Positions 25,505-39,039 of a stretch of 64,000 nucleotides of DNA are shown here, piece by piece. Positions within the stretch are counted from its first letter, which is position 1; each line of letters starts with the position of its first letter. The notes under the pieces are model-generated. The model saw only the letters and a list, made by a program, of their open reading frames with translations, was not told the origin of the DNA and searched no databases. The stretch is from the NCBI GenBank assembly GCA_963854835.1, contig OY978525.1, positions 25,381,253-25,445,252 on the forward strand, written 5' to 3'. This DNA comes from Megamerina dolium. Taxonomy: Eukaryota; Arthropoda; Insecta; Diptera; Megamerinidae. The position numbers were made by a program, and so were the translations under genes.

Positions 25505-26985
25505 CAGTATTGCTGCGAATTTGTTGTTAGTAAGAGACTACGACATCTTGTCTCACGGTTTACAACTGTGAATGAGCGGCTGGTAACAATCCGCATAAAG
25601 GCAAAATTCTTCAACATCAGCATAATATGTGCCCACGCTCCACCGGATGAGAAGGACGATGCGACCAAAGAGAGCTTTTTGCAGAAGTTTATTACCGCTC
25701 CCCCTACCACGATATCAAAATCGTACTTGGTGACTTTAATGACAGAGTGGGCATGGAAAGTACCATTGGTCTAATTGTGGGAAAATTCTGTCTCTACCAG
25801 AACACTTCCGATAAAGGGATAAGGCTGGTCGACCTCACCGCAGCATGAAACATGGTAACTAGTCGTACCAGATTTCAATATCTCGAGGCTGTCTCCAGAT
25901 CGACAAACGATGAACCAAATCGATCATGTGAAGATCGACGGAGGGCATGCTTCCAACGTGATGGACGATAAATCGGTCCATAGTGCCAACATCAACTCGG
26001 ATCACTACCTTGTTGCAGCTGAGGTTCGAAAACGTTTGTATCGGAAAGAACAAACGAAGGCCCACACAGAAAAAACTTGACGTCAATAAGATGCAATCAC
26101 CAGAGACAGCTAATGCTTTTACCACTCGACTATCGGATCTGCTTATGCAGAACACTCCTATCCCCATCTTGATGATACATGCGCACAGTAGACACATATA
26201 TCCCACTCTATGACTACTGCTGCTGAGGAGGTAATCGGCTTCTACCGGCCTCTTATGAATGAGTGGTATGACCAGGAGTGTCGTGGTGCTACCGTTGAAA
26301 AAGACGCTGCCTCCAGAAAAACTTTGCGTGAAGGTGCTACGTGAACTGTTAAGGAGCGGTACGGAGAGAAGAGGAGTGCAGAGAGATGCCTTTTCAGGGG
26401 CAAGAATAGAGAACAAAGATAGAGATAAGTAAAGACAGGAATGATACCCGAAAATTTTTCGAGAAGATCAATCGCCTAAGTGGCGGTTTAAATCCCGAAA
26501 CATCTTCCTGTCCTGACAAAAATGGCGCTCTAGTTACAGATGTCCAAAGTGTACTGAGTTTATGGAGGAAACCCTTCCCCACGATATTGAATCGCGAAAA
26601 ATTCCGCCAGGGGAGGAGATTTCTCGAACACTGCAATCACGGATGATTGTGTAGATATTCCACCACCCGACTATTGACAACTACGTTTTTGAAAAGACTT
26701 TGACTATCTTGTAATGTGAAGGATATAGGATATTTCTTGCTATCAACTGCTACATTAAGTCTGCATCATGCCTCTTCCTACATATGGCGCCGAAGCTTGG
26801 AAACTTTCCATCTCAGATGAGAAAATGCTTGGAATTTCCGAGAAAAAGGTCCTACACAAGAACTTTGGACCTATTTGCGTTGGTTCCGAGTATCGAATAA
26901 GCCTAACAGATTTAGGCCGATTTAGATATAATGATTTTTGGTTGTAATGGCCACAGAAGTAAGTGGCCAATTAGAAGAATTACAT
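25505..26985 (+). mobile_element. RTE-like LINE relic (endonuclease to 3' end)
   Basis: Plus-strand frames give an apurinic endonuclease domain: NERLVTIRIKAKFFN, CAHAPPDEKDD, then IVLGDFNDRVG after a shift, and QIDHVKIDGG...NSDHYLVAA with the SDH triad residues. Then comes a linker (WYDQECRGATVEKDAASRK; FFEKINRLSGGLNPE). Most of RT is deleted before RT-end traces at about 26755-26900 (TYGAEAW-like, GPICVGSEYRI-like). It ends near GGCCACAGAAGTAAGT, like the 20.2-kb copy's 3' end. Many stops and shifts make it non-functional. Short open stretches here on the minus strand are shadows. Confidence 0.75.
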
Positions 26986-28494
26986 ATTCTCCCTACAGTT
27001 TTTTGCAATGCTGCAAACATTATTCAAGCTTCCTAGTATTATTTTAGAAATAAAATGTATTAAAGCTATTGTTGTTATAAATTTTAAAACTTGTCGTTAT
27101 GATAATCTTTATAATATCCCATGAGTAATCTACATAAAATATGCAAAATATGCTAAAGTAAATATAGCGCCATAGATTGTAATAAACAGAAAAATTTTAA
27201 ATTATTGATGACCTAAATATGCCTCCAATCTGATATAAATACATATGTGATTTTGTCATTGTCAAGGTGTTATTATATGCGTGTTATTTCTACCATTGTA
27301 TTATAAATAATGAATGTTGTGAATATTTTCACTTTGCTTTGGCGTAAGATTTATATCTTCTTACAGTGTGCTTTGATTCAGTGAGACCACTTTTACTTCA
27401 TTGTCTTTGTTTTACGTATGTCGTAGTATAGTATATTAAAAATTTAAATAGTCTATTTTGGTCGACTTTTTCTTTTCAGTTACCACATAAATTATTAGAT
27501 TAGATCTTGAGTGAAATACGTCAAGAAATAGGCGTTGCAATATAAATGTTGCATAAAGCATGCAGACATCAAGAAAATACAATAACAATGGAAAATTAAT
27601 TAGAAAATTTCAAATATTTATTCAAATACTTATAGTGCATCTTTCTTATGAAATTAATTGCAACATTTTATTTAATTTAATATACTATACACACTGGCAT
27701 TAACAATTTCTTTCACAACAATAGTTCGGTTTTATCCCCACACATCGTCTGTCTAGTCCATTGATGTCTATCCTAAATCTGTCTGTATCTAATCAAGAAG
27801 GTTTTATTAACCTTCTTACGCAATCTAAATTCATTTAAATTTAAATCAACTACACATAAAATAATATGAAGATATAAATTATTTTTAATTTGACATGACT
27901 TACGACAACGATGAATTGGATTATATGCACTTATGCTGCTCGTATGTATTTTCATATTACAATGTGTATAATTTGTAAATAAAATATTAAAGAATTTAAA
28001 TCTATAGGATTCCATTTGTATTACTTACATGCATATTAGAGAAATATCGTATCTAAATTAAGTTAAAGAGGAGACAGCAATAATTCGACTTACCTAAAAG
28101 AAAAGAAGAAATAAAGAATTTATATTAGCAAGACAATTTTATTAATGTAATAATTTTGTAAAAAATGTGCATGACTAAATTGTAGTTAACTATTTTTATT
28201 ATTAAATAAATATTAAAGTCGCAGCGACTCTCCACCAAATTGTCATATAAGCTGAATTCTTGTCTCCTGAAACTCTTAGAAGAATTCCAAAGACATTAAA
28301 TGGTCAATTATTCCAACAACTTCACAACGATTGTTTCAATGCAATGTTTTCTACAATAGTATTTGTAATATGACTTTGTTCCTTGATTATTAAGAATTGT
28401 ATTGGTATCGATGATCATATAGTTTAAGCGTCGTTTCATGGGCAGCTATAGGATTAGTTGCTAGGAATCGTCCCTAAATCGGAAAAAAGTATTA
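26986..28494. other. AT-rich non-coding
   Basis: No repeat or frame of note. A minus-strand frame at 27773-28015 has no recognisable motif. Confidence 0.55.
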
Positions 28495-29465
28495 ATAACC
28501 CCCATTAATTTTCCCTAATCAACTTTTCCATCGAACATACTTAGTCCATTTCTCCGCCCATTAAGGGGACTGCCATACAAAATTAGCGAAAAAAACCAGA
28601 AAATCGACAACAGCTCCCCAGAAATCACTCCTAGCGCAGTTAAATGTATGATTCGTCAGAAATAATTTTTCCTTCTCTACATTTCCTCTAAAAATTTTTA
28701 CCTCATACCTCTACCCTCTAAGTGGACTCCCATACAAAGTGACCGAAAAATGTATGAAAATGGAAAAATAATGCCATAACTTAGCAAAACTTGCCTCTAG
28801 AGCAATGAAATTTATGATGGACCACATTAATTTTTTCTCCTCAATATTTCCGCTGAATATATTTCTCCACTATTTCCATCCCTTAAGGGGGCTCCCAATC
28901 AAAGAGACCGTAAAAAATGCCAGAAAATCGACAAATATCCTGATAACTGAACGAAAATCGCCTCTAGAGCAGCAACATGTATGAGTAACCACCACTAATT
29001 TTTTCTTTTCAACATTTTCGTTGAACATATTTATCCTCTATTTTCACCGCTTAAGGGAACTCCCAATACAAAGTGACCGAAAAATGTATGAAAGTCGACA
29101 AATAACCCGATAACTGAACAAAAATCATCTCTAGAGCAGCGAAATGTATGACTGACCACTATTAATTTTTTATCTCCAACATTTCCGTTGAACATATTTA
29201 TACCCTATTCTCACCCCTTAAGGGGACTCCCAACACAAAGTGACCGAAAAATGTATGAAAGTCGACAAAAAACCCGATAACTACACGAAAATAGCCTCTA
29301 GAGCAGTGAAATGTATGACTCACCATCATTAATTTTTTCTCTCCAACATTTCCGTTGAACATATGTATCCCCTATTTTCACCCATTAATTGTTCATCCTT
29401 AACATTTTCTCTGAACATACTCAATACATACGTCCACTTCTTAGAGGGACACCCCCACAAAGTGT
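28495..29465 (-). repeat. F2 tandem array, inverted (~6 units)
   Basis: CTTAAGGGGACTCCCA-like cores occur near 28560, 28718, 28883, 29051 and 29218, each followed by ACAAAGTGACCGAAAAATG. This is the best-preserved F2 array in the window; neighbouring units are highly alike. Confidence 0.87.
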
Positions 29466-30469
29466 ATAGCGGATCCAAATCACACAATTCTTTTTATTAC
29501 TGTGGAAATAAGTGCTTGAAATTATCGAAATTGTGTCAATGAAGAGCAAATTGTCTTGTTGAAAATGTGCCCAAGATACGTCTTTGGTTTTCTCTTAGTA
29601 TCATCTACCATAAATAAAATTTTATAAAAATCTAAGGAAGAACTGGAAAATTGATCAGAGATAAGATACAGCTTTAGGTTGTTTACGAACTGAATTTCGG
29701 ATTAGATTCTGGACTCAGCTGCCTCTGCGATAAATTATTACTCAAATGCATTGTCTCTCTTATCTATGATATTCGATCTGTGCAAATGCATATATCTGAG
29801 CTTATTCTAAACACAAATATATTATTATTAACAAATGTCAATGATGAAACGTCAATATGATTGCGTATAGCAATAGAATAATAAATATGTCATATACAAG
29901 AAAGAATATTCTTTTCATGCATATAGTATTATTATATAGCACTTTCTCTGACTACCACCTATTGTTATTAGGTGAGACTGCTGCTGCTGATGATGATGAT
30001 GATGATGATGATGATGGCACTAGGTATATTGTATATAAGTTCATATGTATATGTACGTAAATGCGTACATGGATACACATGTGTCAATTTGTTATATGCG
30101 TGCCATTAATTCCGCCATCTTTAAATGTAATTACTCTTTATAAGTAGGTATGCCACGTACATGCATATTATATTATTGTACTATGTAATGTATGCATAGA
30201 AAGTCTGAGAGATAGTGAAGAATTTATGTGCGTATGTATGCATGCATGCACTTCAGTGTCATTAATAACACGCACACGCATACTCGCACAGAATACATAG
30301 ACGCATATGCATTGACACAAATGTAGTACTGTTAAACATACAAATACTGAGAAGCAATTAGTATTATACATACATATATACTATATACATACGTATAAAT
30401 GTTGAAAAGTACATATATATATATGAAAGCATATCCTGGAAATTGTATCCATACTTTAAATGGGCATTT
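29466..30469. other. AT-rich non-coding with microsatellite
   Basis: It contains the CTG/ATG microsatellite and several TATG/CATA-rich stretches. Nothing else recognised. Confidence 0.55.
29978..30016 (+). repeat. (CTG)4(ATG)9 compound microsatellite
   Basis: CTG units pass directly into GAT/ATG units. The short open frame across it (29857-30060) is a by-product. Confidence 0.95.
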
Positions 30470-30970
30470 CCCGTGTAACGGACGTAATATTCGTACGCAT
30501 AAAATATGAAAAAAAACGTCAACAAATAAAAGCATGCGATTGCTTTATAGTATCAGTTGAGTACTATGTATATTTAAGTATAAGTTTCGAACGATCGATT
30601 TTGTTTGTTTTAAGAATTATGACAAAAATGAGGCATTACGGACGTGACAAATTATGCAAATATTTATGGAAAACTTAAACAAATGTAATTGTTTTGTATT
30701 TTCGATTGAGTATTACAACTAAGCAAAAATTTTCGATCGGCCGAGTGGTTTATTTCACGAAATACACCAAAAGAGCGCGTTACGGTCGTGACATGGTTAG
30801 GAAATGGAAGTGGGCTATAAAATGGCTGTCAAGCGCATGTAAATATTTTCAAAATTCTGCAAAATTGGATTACACAATGAACTTGCCTTATGGCGGAAAT
30901 CATCCTAAATTTCTGTAATAGAATGAAAACCATAATAGTGAACGTGACTTTACGGACGTGACATATTTTT
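30470..30970 (+). repeat. F3 repeats: TTACGGACGTGACA every ~150 bp
   Basis: The motif or a close variant occurs near 30477, 30636, 30779 and 30949. The sequence between the motifs is only weakly similar. The core ACGGACGTGAC is conserved beyond its surroundings. Confidence 0.6.
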
Positions 30971-31369
30971 CTTTTAAAATATCCATATAGGCAATGATAG
31001 AGCTTATTTTTGCTTTGACTAGTTTCTGTTAAACTAAAAAATTAATAATAAACATGTGAAACATATATTTTAATAGGTAATAAATCTCAATAAAATATAT
31101 CCTAGTGAGTTCTACTCATTACCATTTATAGACAGTGCTATAATGTTGAAATTTGATATGGGAGCTCTACATACTTTTTGATATCTTGCTTAGTGCAATA
31201 TATCGGTGGGGTTGCATCTTAAATATAATCCAAATGGATAATTTAAAATGTTTACATCCTATACTAAAAGAGCTCAGTTTACAACACCCATAAGGCGAGG
31301 TGATATAAATAGAAAGGTACATAAAGTACATTATTGGTCAGATATTGATCTAAGTTTAAGTTCTAAAAT

Positions 31370-31615
31370 ATAAAGATATCCAGCTAAAATTCGGTGCATA
31401 TCATTACATTTACGAACGAATGCACCATTTCGAAAATGAACCAAAGCAAATGAAAACCACACCTACCTCTCATACAAAAATATGTTTACAACTGTACTTG
31501 CCATACGAAAACATAAAGCTATAGGACTCAAGTTTGCAACATACTTTCTAGTATTTTTATCGACGTTGGAGTATTTTTCAAATTGGAAGCTATGGGATGA
31601 AAACTACACCAACTG
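31370..31615 (-). repeat. F1 monomers (about 1.5 units)
   Basis: AAATGAAAACCACACCTACC followed by TCTCATACAAAAATATG is the F1 core on the minus strand. A decayed second unit follows to about 31615. Confidence 0.65.
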
Positions 31616-31939
31616 ATCGAACAACTGTCACAGCCACAAGGAGCCAAATAAAGAGACTAACCTCGGAATTTGTTTAAATTTTGATATCTCACAACTCTTT
31701 TTATTATCCCCTAGGATAGCCATATTTGGCGCAAGTTTTATCATTTTAGTAGGCGAACTATGCCCTTTATTTCATGTAGCTTCCATACAAAGTCTCTGCG
31801 GTCTCTTTGTATCCTCTACAAAAACCATTATGAGGCAGCCATATTTGGGGAATAAATATGCTACATACTTTACATATATCCCCTACAATCTCAATATCTT
31901 GGTCCACTGAATTATGTAGCTATATTTTTGTTGGTCATG

Positions 31940-31972
<33 letters not shown>

Positions 31973-33947
31973 CACTTTAAAATTTGTTTTTAACCTTACG
32001 GATGGATGTAATATGCCCACTTTTTATATAACTTTCATACACACTCTTTTCATATTATAAATATTAAAATTCTGTATTTTTCTCAGTTTTCCATTTCTTG
32101 GAAATGCCCATCTCCATGTAGTATATCTATCATATATGTATTTATGTGGAAATATAGCTATCTGCATATATGCACACATATATGTATATGTATGTGTGTT
32201 TTCAACCGCCCAAACAATTGCATTAGCGACAACACGTGCGCACAGTGTCGTCATTGCTACAATATGCCATTTATTTCTGACTAATTTTTATCATATCCTT
32301 GTCAAATTGTTCCTACTTTCCTACAAAGGAAATATATAGTACATATATTTCTTGATCTTAAATTTTCTCACTTCAAATTCACATGTGAATTATATTTGAT
32401 ACAATTTGCTCAGACAGAGTATGTAAATATTGTATGTATGGCATACGTTGACAATAAGCACGTAGTACCGACGAATATCCTGAGCAAAATGCTCAGAATT
32501 AATTTATTTTTTCGTTTTTAATTTTTTTTTTTTAATTGAGAATATACGACGAATATGTATTCATGTACTTTAATGTCAGGTACTATCTACGGAATTATTC
32601 AACAGTGTATGTATGACACCACCACTTTTTCGTTGTCATGATTTCTATGATATTTTCATTATTTTTACATTTCGATTTCCTTTTCTCTCTTTCATTCTTA
32701 TTTAACATATGTACCGAGTATATAATGTCATTCGTTATGTACGTGATAAATAAGAAATTAAGCTTTTACAATGATTATATATAAATGTATTGTTGTTTTT
32801 TTTTTTTTTTTTTTTGGGTATTACATTTTCGGCAAAAGTGCCAGATGTAATGTCATAAACAAAATATGACTAATGATATAGACATTTTTTTATTTGTCGA
32901 AAAATCGCAATATGCAAGTATTATAAATGATATTTAAAAAGAATATGATTGATTTACAAAATGCATTATTATAATTTAAATAAATATTAAATTTAAATTA
33001 CAAAATTACACATGTTCAAAATAAAAATAAAAAAAAATATCTAATGATTTTTGAATCTATAAAAAATATTTTAAAAAATAAAATAAAAACTAAAAACTAA
33101 TAATTCTTATTTGCGTCATTATCAATGCCACTAGAACAGCCAAGCACAAGCCTTTAAACCACTGATACGAAAGAACTGCACCCACATAGTTCACAACTAG
33201 GTATAGACTATACGTATGTGAATGTGTAGGTACATTAATATCTACCTCTACCTACCCTCTCTCCACGCTCTCTTAATATTCTCATTACATATAATGCAAA
33301 TTTTATTTGATAAACAAATTTATAATTTACTGAAAATAAAATCGTATAAAAATGAGTACATCGCTTAGTACCTACATACATACATATTCGTTTTATGTGA
33401 GCGAAGTGAAAAATTTTCAAAAGAAAATTTATATGAAAATATATAAATTAAATTTTTTGCAACGTCATAACTGATTCATTGCCAATTATTCATTTTGCAA
33501 ATATTGTAGTAAATAATATACACTATATGGCTAGAAAAATGGCGAAAAAAATCATACAAGCACATGTTTGTTGCGTTTTGTTCAATCAGCTCACATATTG
33601 CTTTACCCTATTGTAGGTGAAGGGAACAAAGGTTGAAATAGTTTAATGGATGAGGCAGACGATATTTTCCAATTTTTATATTGACATATCTAATCTTGAG
33701 TTGAGTCATACAGTGTAATCATTTGTTCAAAATAAAAAATTCAAATACTCATTACATTTATCGCACCTTGATGAAACTCCAAATTTATTCCAAAAAAGTT
33801 AATTTTTGATTTTTAGCAATTGTTCACAAATTCTAGCCAATTTTTCAGGAAAACTTTTAATCAGTTTGCTGTTTAAAGCTAGTTTAAACTTATAAACGAG
33901 TCTCAGTGCAACTTAGGTAGATTTTCAGGAACCCGCACCGCCAATTA
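31616..33947. other. AT-rich non-coding
   Basis: It holds the (CAG)10 tract. 31640-31920 is of mixed composition and unresolved. The rest is AT-rich. Confidence 0.55.
31941..31970 (+). repeat. (CAG)10 microsatellite
   Basis: Ten uninterrupted CAG units in non-coding DNA. Confidence 0.97.
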
Positions 33948-34470
33948 TTGTGTCACGGACGTGACATTCGTAGACATAAACTATAAAGTATAACAAAAAA
34001 ACGAATGGAATATGGAATTTTGGTTGTTTTATAGAAGAAAAAGCATGAAGCGTGAATAAACATGTTCCACAAAATATTTCTATATGCGAGGTAGTCGCGG
34101 CTTTCATCTGATTACGCCCATTCTTTAGTATACTATTTTCTGTAATTAGATAAACCTTATATGGGAGATATTTTATAATATATCAATTCAGGCGTGAGAG
34201 TTTACTCTTCATACCGAATATTAGTTTTAGAGTTTAACATTTTCACATTCGGCGCACAAAAATTCACATTCAACACAATTTTCGTATATGTAGTAGGTGT
34301 GGTTTTTGTCCGATCTCGCCCATTCACGAACTCTTCCTTCGTTAGTGAAAATAATATTGAGTACTCATTTTCCGCTTGATCGCAAATACAAATACAAATG
34401 AAAGCACCAACTCAATATCTTCGCAAAATGCGACAAACTATGAAAGTGATTTTGTCACGTCCGTAATATG
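33948..34470. repeat. Inverted F3 motifs flanking F1 monomers
   Basis: TCACGGACGTGACATTCG at about 33952 and its inverted counterpart TTTGTCACGTCCGTAATATG at about 34453 face each other across ~500 bp containing two F1 units. They could mark one composite element. Confidence 0.5.
34080..34400 (+). repeat. F1 monomers (two units)
   Basis: ATGCGAGGTAGTCGCGGC and GTAGTAGGTGTGGTTTTTGT, each followed by a GATT/C-CGCCCATTC segment. They sit between two inverted copies of the ACGGACGTGAC motif (33954 and 34451). Confidence 0.65.
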
Positions 34471-34871
34471 GTACTCATTCTGTTGTGCAAAAGCAACCAA
34501 CATTTGTAGCACATTCTTTCATTTCACGTCTTTATCATTTATCATATTTTATGGGTACGAGTGTCTCTTCCGTAACTCTAAAATGACTCTATGAAATCAC
34601 TACTGATTTCAGGAATTTTTTTTTTAATAAAATATATTCACCGTATTCTCAAAATCTTTCTGGAGATATAATAAAAACGAAGGATAAAATTCTTTGGAAT
34701 AAATTGCGTTAAATTCAAGGGAACATTACTTCAAATTCCTTCGTGCCTTATTTCTTTTACTGTTTTATCCAACTTTATATTTTCAAGCGGTGCGCGGATT
34801 ATTGGTAAGAGCTTAGCACTTTTTCCGACAATAGAAATATGTCGTTAACAGTTTTAAAAAAGAGCTCTATG
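34471..34871. other. Non-coding, nothing recognised
   Basis: AT-rich; a single TCTTCCGTAACTC near 34566 may be a decayed F3 motif. Confidence 0.5.
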
Positions 34872-34876
34872 ACATA

Positions 34877-35238
34877 AAAAAAAAATAAATATGTGGCACT
34901 TAAAGCCCCAAAGGGCTCATTGGCCGAGTTTCTCTTCTATTACTGTTGTGCGTCTTAAATTTTGGACAGTATTAGAATGGACCTACTTATTTTAGCCGGT
35001 TCCGAACGGCAGAACACTTGTGACATCACTTTTTCTGAGCTTTGTCACAGAGTTCTTTTTAGAAGCTTTTTCATGGCAAGTTGTTACTGTCGGAAGAATT
35101 GCCAATTGCTTGCCGACAGGTGGGTACCATTCGAAAGAAAAATCTTTTCGATATAAAATTTGTTATGCATCAGCCGGGTATTGAACCACGACCTACAGAT
35201 CAGAAGGCGAACACACTAACCACTGAGCTACGGCACCC
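34877..35238 (-). mobile_element. tRNA-SINE, full length
   Basis: This is a minus-strand copy nearly identical to the one at 24881. The tRNA head ends at 35238. A possible 5-bp duplication ACATA lies at 34872-34876 and 35239-35243. Confidence 0.92.
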
Positions 35239-35243
35239 ACATA

Positions 35244-36359
35244 GTTAAACATAGTTAAAATAATTTAAGTAACAAAAGTTCAGGCTTTCAAAATGGGCTA
35301 ATATAGTGTTCAAGGCTGTCACGATCTTTCGAGGCAGACAGGATTCGTCAGAGATTGCTTCTTATTATGCTAAGGTACGTGCATACGGTGAATCTATTTT
35401 CTTATCTTTTTCTAAGGTGGACTAATTGATGAAAATTTGTGGAGATACATTTATATACTGGGAAATAAAATTATGAACATTTGCTCACACATATAATCTT
35501 ATAATTATGTATGGACATGCAATTTCAATTTCTTCTATAATTCATCATCGTAAATCATGCTACTCTTGTTTAATCATTTCACTTTTCTTTCACCCATTTA
35601 ACTATTTAATTCTGTGCAGCAATTCTTTTGAAACAACTATTGATATGGTTATTTCAATATCGTCATTCCATGGTCATACTCTTTCATTATCTCCCTTCCA
35701 CTCACACTTATTCACTCTGTATGATGCATTGCCATCTCTGTGGATGCATTTCGCATCAATTTTGTATTTTGATTTTCATTGACAAATGAGTCTATTCAAA
35801 TAATGAAAAATACTTCTGATTGGTAGATTGGCACATGAATAGTAAGAATATGTGGTACATATTCGTGCATAGTATGTCTAACTGTGAACAAAACAATTTT
35901 CATTTTACCATGAAATGATTTCATACCTTAAGTGGTCGCTGTCCGTACTATTTACAAGAGATCACCCACACTCATACCAATACAGTGTCATGAATAGCAT
36001 CAGTATAAGTCACCTATAACTATATACAGTATGAATGAATTCAACAAGCACACCAAATGATGTCCATTTATGAGTCATACATCGATAGAAAATTTGTATA
36101 ATTTTTGTCTTATTTTGTTGCTCATAGACGACGATGAATTAAAATTTATTGAATGTCATAACAGCAATAACAACAAGAGGAATATATAGTTTATTAATTT
36201 AGAAAACAAAAAAAATTTGTTTACATGTCTCGCTAACAGCGAGAGAAATCATAAAGAAGAGTAAAATAAATGGATAGAAATTGCATTTCTAAAAATAATG
36301 CAATTGCAACTAAGGTACGTGAATATATTTTCACATGGACTTATTTTTGTGGCATATGC
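35244..36359. other. AT-rich non-coding
   Basis: The frame at 35507-35782 is Ser/His/Phe-rich without a motif. No element recognised. Confidence 0.55.
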
Positions 36360-37150
36360 AATTAAAAGTTATTTAATAATCGGTCGAAGAGAACAGCAAA
36401 TAAAATGTCATCAGTTTTAGGTCATAGTTTTGGGACAGAAGAATTAATAAGGGCCGCTCATACATGTCACAACTCTAGGGTCGATTCCTGAGCAATTATG
36501 TGTTAATCTGGTATAGGAGCTTTTCTAATGAGTAAGCATAGGTAGTAGATATGTTCAGGAAATTCTTAGATAGCAAAAATTAATGGGATTGGTCATATAT
36601 GTGACCCATCGATGTGGACTCTGGAAGCGGTGGGCGCAACTTTTATAAAAAATTTCAATTCTATAGACGAATTCCCCTAAGGGATGGAGATAGGGGGTAA
36701 GTATGTTCTGACAAAAAGGTTTTAGGAGATAATTTAACTAAGGTCGGTCATACGTTTGACTACCCTAAAGGCGATTTCTAAGCAGCTATGCGATTCACAT
36801 ATTTTTCGTTAATTTTAGTATGACAATCCCCTTTTAGATTTTTGGAAAAATATTGTATAGATAAAGTTAAACGCGGTCGGAGTTACATTGCAATTTCTGG
36901 GCAGCTGTTCCTGAGAGTTTAAAGTTAATTTTGTATGGGCATCCCATTAAGGAATTGATATAGGGGACTAATATGTTTTAGAGAATTATTACTGTATTGT
37001 AAAATATAAAATGTTGTACAGGGAATCACTCTAAGGTGTGAATATAGGAAGAAAAATGCTGGGCAGAAAAAATTAATATGGATCGGTCGGAAATCAACAA
37101 CCCAGAGATGATTTTTGTAACTTCTCAACCGGCTACCTTTTTTTGGAGCT
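36360..37150 (+). repeat. F2 tandem array, decayed
   Basis: Units with CCCCTAAGGGATGGAGATAG, GGGGTAAGTATGTTCTG and GGTCGGTCATACG-like segments. More diverged than the other F2 arrays. Confidence 0.72.
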
Positions 37151-38339
37151 GAGGGGCAAAACAAAATTAAAGAAATGACACATCATTTTGTAACTACAGC
37201 CACAGCCTGTCAAATCTCATGCAGTGTTGCCATTTACTTTCATGATATTTAATAGTTCAAATAGCTCTCTGGTGGAAAAACACACAATCATTAGCAAACA
37301 TCCTAAAAACTATTATTATATGAATCATATGAAACTTGAATAAAGCAATAATAAGCCATCTAATTCATAGGGATATGAATAGGCTCTACTTCTAATTTTC
37401 TGGCCATATATTAACAATGTAATATCTCAGTACTACAATATAAATATATCATTACATATATAAATGACCAATTTTTTTATGATTTGTTTTTCTTATGAAA
37501 TTTACACCCTCCATTTATTATACAAGGTAAGTCAAAGCACACCAAAAAAATATATCATATCTTGCCTATATAACAAAGTATTTTACTACACTTACATAGT
37601 TGACAAATTATATCAACTTTAACATAAAAAAAAATTATATTTTGCTGCTTTTATTACTATCATCATTGTCTTGTCTTATTACTTGCATAGATGAAGAGCA
37701 TAGTTAGTTGGCTATTAAATAAAAACTCGACCTACAAAGATTTGGATTTTTTATTAGCCACATTCAAAAGAAGCTTCCTATAATATACTAGTATATGGGT
37801 GGACGAGTATAACAATAGAAATGTATTTATGTATGGATACGAGTGCATATATGTATGTATGTGTGTGTATGAAGACCATCATCAAACAGAATGGAGAAAA
37901 ATATATTGTGCAAAATGTATATTAGATGGTGTTATCTACGTTTATAAATGTATTATTTGAATACAAAAAAAAAAAAAATCAAAATGCAATGAAAAAAAAA
38001 AAACAAAGCCGAGGAATAAAAGCCAAAAGGTCACAAAGGATTAGTCTCAAACATCAGAGAGTACGGTTTATATAAATACATGCGAGGAGTATATTAAGTG
38101 TGTGTAAAATTTCTATGAACATTGTACTGTCCTTTTGGGGAGTATATGAAAATGTAATAAAGTTTTTATTTTGGTGTAAAAAAAATGTACCTATTGTACT
38201 GTGGGAATGCATACACGTTCAAGAATGTGTTCAAGAAAATCTCAATAATGGTTATGTAAAACTTATTGGAATATAACTTTTAAATAGATGTGATATAAAA
38301 AAAAGTAAGCATGTAGAAGTAGTTATCAAGGCCTTGCAC
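37151..38339. other. AT-rich non-coding
   Basis: Homopolymers and a (GT)/(ATGT) patch near 37845-37870. Nothing recognised. Confidence 0.6.
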
Positions 38340-38710
38340 TTACAAGTAATTCAAAAAAATTTAGAAAATAGGTAAAAATACGAAAATACAAGGCACGCAG
38401 ATATGCTGTAGCAGGCCACTTTCTATGAGCAGAGCACGTGAAAAAGGTAGAACTAGAAGGCAGTGCACTTTGCCCAGCCTGTGAAGAAGAAGATGAGAAT
38501 GATTTCGCTCGAATCAGGTTTGAGGTCTTTGGCACTGACGTGCTGAGAGCCGAAACTCTTGGGTCTTTAATACCACAGGATCTACTCCGATTTTTTCGGA
38601 GAATTGGTAGATTTAAAACACAATTATATGGAACTTCAGGCGCAGTACAATGAACCAATAAATGTCTGAGTGCTGCGCTTGATTTGTTATTGTTCCAAAA
38701 AAAAACAAAA
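38340..38710 (+). mobile_element. LINE 3'-end relic with degraded CCHC knuckle
   Basis: The open stretch 38438-38653 carries LCPACEEEDENDF followed by RFEVFGTDVLRAETL and LRFFRRIGRFK. This is the C-terminal zinc-knuckle region of an RNase H-bearing LINE ORF2. The histidine-cysteine half of the knuckle is replaced (NDFARIRF), so the knuckle is incomplete. An A-rich stretch follows the stop. It is 5' truncated. Confidence 0.65.
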
Positions 38711-38719
38711 ACAAAATCT

Positions 38720-38965
38720 ATTTACGAGTTGTAGAAACATTTGAAATTACAATTTACGTCAATCACATTGTAGTACTTGTTGCGCGAAACCGCTGCTTAA
38801 GCTAGCTCGTTGAACTATGGGAGAATCTTAGCAATTTTTACGAGTTCTGCACAGTGATGGAAAGCTACAAGGTAGATGCTCTAGGAATTCCCTTACACCC
38901 CTGGCTGCCTGCATCTTCTGCAACCAACGTCTTTAGTAACTCATTTTGTGATAGTTGTAATGAAT
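38720..38965 (-). mobile_element. LINE 3'-end relic
   Basis: The minus strand gives CRRCRQ and, after a frame shift, EHLPCSFPSLCRTRKNC then SPIVQRASLSSGFAQQ. The pattern is C-x2-C ... H-x2-C typical of LINE ORF2 ends. It is broken. A diverged relative of its last part lies at 39075-39150. Confidence 0.55.
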
Positions 38966-39039
38966 AAAATTGATGGTTGACACATACTTAGATCCTCAAG
39001 AGTTCCTAGTGATACGAACGACTAGATTTAGTTAAAAAT

